Shown here piece after piece: positions 6,407-8,607 of a stretch of 8,607 nucleotides of DNA (within the stretch, counting starts at the first letter, position 1; every line of letters begins with the position of its first letter). The position numbers were made by a program, and so were the translations under genes. Source of the stretch: an uncultured Clostridia bacterium (GTDB taxonomy: Bacteria; Bacillota; Clostridia; Oscillospirales; Acutalibacteraceae); NCBI GenBank assembly GCA_945227095.1, contig CALYOC010000016.1, positions 1 to 8,607 on the forward strand, given 5' to 3'. Under the pieces are notes generated by a model. The model saw only the letters and a program-made list of their open reading frames with translations, made no database searches and was not told the DNA's origin.

Positions 6407-7609
6407 ATGTCACTTATAGTACAGAAGTTCGGCGGCAGCTCGGTCGCCGACAAAGACAGGGTTTTAAATGTTGCGCGTCGCGTTGTGCAAACATACAAAG
6501 AGGGCAACTCTGTCGTCGTAGTTGTATCCGCACAGGGCGATACAACGGACGATTTGCTCGAAAAGGCCGCCGAGATAACTTCCAATCCCTCAAAGAGAGA
6601 GCTCGATATGCTCCTGGCAAGCGGTGAACAGATTTCAATTTCCCTTTTGGCAATGGCGATTAAAACGCTCGGCGTAAACGCCATTTCTCTGCTGGGCTGG
6701 CAGGCGGGCTTCTCAACGGACGAGATTCACGGAGCCGCAAGAATCAGAAAAGTCAAAGCGGACAGAATTAAACAGGAGCTTGAAAAGGACAATATAGTCA
6801 TTGTAGCCGGCTTCCAGGGTATAAATAAATACGACGACCTCACAACTCTCGGCAGGGGCGGCTCGGACACTAGCGCAGTCGCTATCGCTGCGGCTCTTCG
6901 AGCCGACAGATGTCAGATTTTCACAGATGTCGAGGGTGTATATACCGCCGACCCGAGGAAAGTCAAGAACGCAATTAAGTTAAAGGAAATCACCTACGAC
7001 GAAATGCTCGAGCTCGCCACTCTCGGAGCGCAGGTGCTCAACAACAGGTCAGTTGAAATGGCAAAAAAATATTCGGTAGAATTGGAAGTGTTGTCCAGCC
7101 TTGTAGAGGCTCCGGGCACAATAGTTAGGGAGGAAACAACCGTGGAAAAAATGTTGATCAGAGGCGTTACAAAGGACACAGATGTTGCAAGAATTTCAAT
7201 CATCGGATTGCCGGACACACCGGGGATTGCCTTTAAGGTTTTCTCAAAGCTTGCACAAAAGAATATAAATGTTGACATCATCCTTCAGTCAGTGGGAAGG
7301 GACGGAACAAAGGACATCACCTTTACGGTAAGCAGGGAAAACTCCGCACAGGCAGAGCAAGCTATCAAATCCCTCTCCTCCTGCAAGGACAGCCAAGTTG
7401 TAATTGACGAAAATGTTGCAAAGGTAAGCCTTGTCGGTGCCGGTATGGAAACTCACCCCGCAACCGCTTCAAGAATGTTCGAGGCACTTTACAGTGCAGA
7501 TGTCAACATTCAAATGATTTCAACAAGTGAGATTAAAATATCCGTACTCATTGAAAAGGAAGCGGCGGATAAGGCGGTCAAAGCCATTCACAACGCATTC
7601 TTTGACTAA
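6407..7609 (+). CDS. lysC: Aspartate kinase (alpha subunit), lysine/threonine-sensing type
   Basis: This 400-aa monofunctional aspartokinase makes 4-phospho-aspartate, the first step toward lysine, threonine and methionine. The kinase domain shows KFGGSS at 7-12, SGEQ at 72-75, GRGGSDTSA at 149-157 and FTDVEGVYTADPR at 172-184. Two C-terminal ACT domains follow: about 258-325 (IIGLPDTPGIAFKVF) and about 340-400, with QMISTSEIKISVL, the effector-binding segment typical of feedback-controlled enzymes. GGAGG lies 7 nt before ATG 6407. Length and domain order match Bacillus LysC (aspartokinase II), in which a beta subunit is made from an internal start. The same arrangement is visible here at codon 246. 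No lysine riboswitch fits in the 18-bp gap after hom, so control is probably by feedback on the ACT domains and by the promoter before hom. Confidence 0.95.
   Translation: MSLIVQKFGGSSVADKDRVLNVARRVVQTYKEGNSVVVVVSAQGDTTDDLLEKAAEITSNPSKRELDMLLASGEQISISLLAMAIKTLGVNAISLLGWQAGFSTDEIHGAARIRKVKADRIKQELEKDNIVIVAGFQGINKYDDLTTLGRGGSDTSAVAIAAALRADRCQIFTDVEGVYTADPRKVKNAIKLKEITYDEMLELATLGAQVLNNRSVEMAKKYSVELEVLSSLVEAPGTIVREETTVEKMLIRGVTKDTDVARISIIGLPDTPGIAFKVFSKLAQKNINVDIILQSVGRDGTKDITFTVSRENSAQAEQAIKSLSSCKDSQVVIDENVAKVSLVGAGMETHPATASRMFEALYSADVNIQMISTSEIKISVLIEKEAADKAVKAIHNAFFD
7127..7144 (+). promoter_or_regulatory. Internal ribosome binding site and GTG start within lysC
   Basis: AGGGAGG (7127-7133) lies 8 nt before an in-frame GTG (7142-7144, codon 246); an in-frame ATG follows at codon 249. 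The ten bases GGAGGAAACA are identical to those of the ribosome binding site in front of lysC itself. Confidence 0.6.
7142..7609 (+). CDS. lysC: Predicted aspartate kinase beta subunit (ACT-only product from an internal start)
   Basis: Translation from the internal GTG at codon 246 would give a 155-aa protein in the same frame as lysC, holding only the two ACT regulatory domains. In Bacillus subtilis aspartokinase II, a beta subunit identical to the C-terminal part of alpha is made from an internal start at about the same codon and joins an alpha2beta2 enzyme. Here the evidence is the strong ribosome binding site placed exactly at the linker between the kinase and ACT domains. Production of the short form is inferred. 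Confidence 0.5.
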   Translation: MEKMLIRGVTKDTDVARISIIGLPDTPGIAFKVFSKLAQKNINVDIILQSVGRDGTKDITFTVSRENSAQAEQAIKSLSSCKDSQVVIDENVAKVSLVGAGMETHPATASRMFEALYSADVNIQMISTSEIKISVLIEKEAADKAVKAIHNAFFD

Positions 7610-7627
7610 CAAAAGTGACACAAATCA

Positions 7628-7675
7628 AGCGGGTGAGAAAACCGAATGTTCACGAAGCATTCGTTCTCACCCGCT
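7628..7675 (+). terminator. Long hairpin after lysC, probable terminator with a poor T tract
   Basis: A perfect 12-bp GC-rich outer stem (7628-7639 with 7664-7675) continues into a 6-bp inner stem (7643-7648 with 7658-7663), with a 3-nt AAC bulge and a 9-nt loop. It lies 18 bp after the lysC stop. The following bases, GTTTCAATATTT, are a weak T tract, so termination may be partial and the CCA gene downstream may share the transcript. Confidence 0.55.
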
Positions 7676-7696
7676 GTTTCAATATTTAAGAGAGTA

Positions 7697-8607
7697 ATGA
7701 AGATAGAAAAAAATGCCGAATTTTTAATAAATCTCTTAAACGGTGAAGGCTTTGAGTGCTTCGCCGTGGGCGGCTGCGTGCGCGACAGCATTATGGGCAA
7801 ACCCCCGGACGATTGGGACCTTTGCACAAGCGCCTCGCCGCAGGAAATAAAGGGTGCTTTTGACAAAGCAAAAATCGCCTGCTTAGAGTATGGAATAAAG
7901 CACGGCACCCTGACGGCTATTATTGATTCAAAGGCATACGAAATAACTTCATTTCGCGCGGAGGGCTCATATTCCGACTTTCGTCATCCGGACAAGGTTG
8001 TCTTTTTAAAGGACATTGACTCCGACCTTGCACGCAGGGATTTCACGGTGAACGCCATGGCGTACAGCCCTAAAACAGGACTTATAGACCTGTTCGGCGG
8101 GCAGGAGGACATCGGGGCGAGGATTATCCGCTGTGTGGGAAATCCCGAAAACAGATTTAACGAAGACGCGTTGCGAATACTCAGAGCACTGCGATTTTGC
8201 TCCACTCTGAACTTCACTGCGGACGATAAGACAAAACGCGCCGTATTGCGTAAAAAAGAGCTTTTACAAAGCATATCCCGCGAGCGCATAAACAAAGAAT
8301 TTTTCAAACTGCTTTCGGGCGACTCAGCCGCAAAAATCCTAAACGAATACCGCTGTGTTTTCTCCGTATTACTGCCCGAAATCGATGCCGTTTGCGCGGT
8401 GAAAGGCGCGTGGGAGAAAATGATAAAAACAATAGATTACCTGCCGCCGAAGCCCGAAATACGGCTTTGCGCGCTCGCACGGAGTATAAAGCAAGCCGCC
8501 GGCGAAAACGCGCTTGCCTCCGCCATGTCCTCGCTTCGGCTTTCAAACAGGCTGACGCAACTTATCGAATCTGCTGCAAGATTTCTCCCTGTCGCACCTG
8601 AAGCGGA
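7697..8607 (+). CDS. cca: CCA-adding tRNA nucleotidyltransferase (class II), 3' end outside the window
   Basis: The first 303 residues of a bacterial class II tRNA nucleotidyltransferase are present; the frame is open to the window edge. These enzymes build or repair the 3' CCA end of tRNAs. The active-site motifs are in order: GGCVRD at 25-30, the catalytic D39-W-D41 pair, RRDFT at 113-117, the nucleotide-selecting E156-D157-x2-R160 and ERINKE at 196-201. The region after about 205 is the helical body and tail, poorly conserved as usual. A poly(A) polymerase of the same superfamily cannot be fully excluded, but the motif set and gram-positive context favour CCA addition. ATG 7697 follows AAGAGAG (7688-7694), a weak ribosome binding site only 2 nt away. 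No clear promoter lies between the lysC hairpin and this gene. Confidence 0.9.
   Translation, partial: MKIEKNAEFLINLLNGEGFECFAVGGCVRDSIMGKPPDDWDLCTSASPQEIKGAFDKAKIACLEYGIKHGTLTAIIDSKAYEITSFRAEGSYSDFRHPDKVVFLKDIDSDLARRDFTVNAMAYSPKTGLIDLFGGQEDIGARIIRCVGNPENRFNEDALRILRALRFCSTLNFTADDKTKRAVLRKKELLQSISRERINKEFFKLLSGDSAAKILNEYRCVFSVLLPEIDAVCAVKGAWEKMIKTIDYLPPKPEIRLCALARSIKQAAGENALASAMSSLRLSNRLTQLIESAARFLPVAPEA

Noticed and set aside
7606..8546. Minus-strand ORFs of 80-107 codons opposite cca
   Set aside because: All catalytic motifs of the nucleotidyltransferase are on the plus strand; these are antisense shadows.
1..8607. CRISPR array, insertion sequence, prophage or tRNA gene
   Set aside because: No regularly spaced repeats, transposase or integrase motifs, terminal inverted repeats or tRNA cloverleaf were seen on either strand.

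Overview
The window looks like chromosome from an endospore-forming, anaerobic Firmicute of class Clostridia, possibly the Oscillospirales/Ruminococcaceae side. The evidence is spoIIE and a ytvI-type sporulation membrane gene, strong AGGAGG-type ribosome binding sites, a Spo0A box, and a TatD-associated type radical SAM domain fused to a membrane domain. Base composition is mixed (coding DNA moderately GC, intergenic DNA AT-rich). There is no sign of a phage, insertion sequence, CRISPR array, tRNA or rRNA. The lineage is inference from gene content.

Layout. (1) 69-1223 (+): one ORF joining an ECF-transporter-S-like membrane domain to a cytosolic radical SAM domain. It ends in a 15-bp hairpin (1238-1271) shared with the gene converging from the other side. 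(2) 1277-3604 (-): spoIIE, encoding the membrane-bound PP2C phosphatase that activates the forespore sigma factor. It is interrupted by one in-frame TAG codon at 2837-2839; the reading frame is intact on both sides and all catalytic aspartates are present. Its upstream region carries a perfect Spo0A box and a promoter with the unusual 21-bp spacer. (3) 3727-4935 (-): a YtvI/AI-2E family membrane protein whose terminator abuts the spoIIE promoter. (4) 4936-5173: an AT-rich divergent intergenic region with a promoter facing each way. (5) 5174-6388 and 6407-7609 (+): hom (homoserine dehydrogenase) and lysC (aspartate kinase), 18 bp apart and presumably one operon of the aspartate amino-acid pathway. 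lysC carries an internal ribosome binding site that should make a separate regulatory beta subunit. (6) A strong hairpin at 7628-7675, then from 7697 a CCA-adding tRNA nucleotidyltransferase that runs off the window end.

How the genes work together. The middle is a sporulation block (ytvI, spoIIE) read leftwards. The right half is housekeeping: LysC phosphorylates aspartate and Hom makes homoserine for threonine and methionine, with the intervening semialdehyde dehydrogenase (asd) encoded elsewhere. No wholly new multigene system is evident. The points most worth checking are the amber codon in spoIIE, the membrane/radical SAM fusion, the internal start in lysC, and the fact that the hom stop codon is also TAG and lies in frame with lysC.
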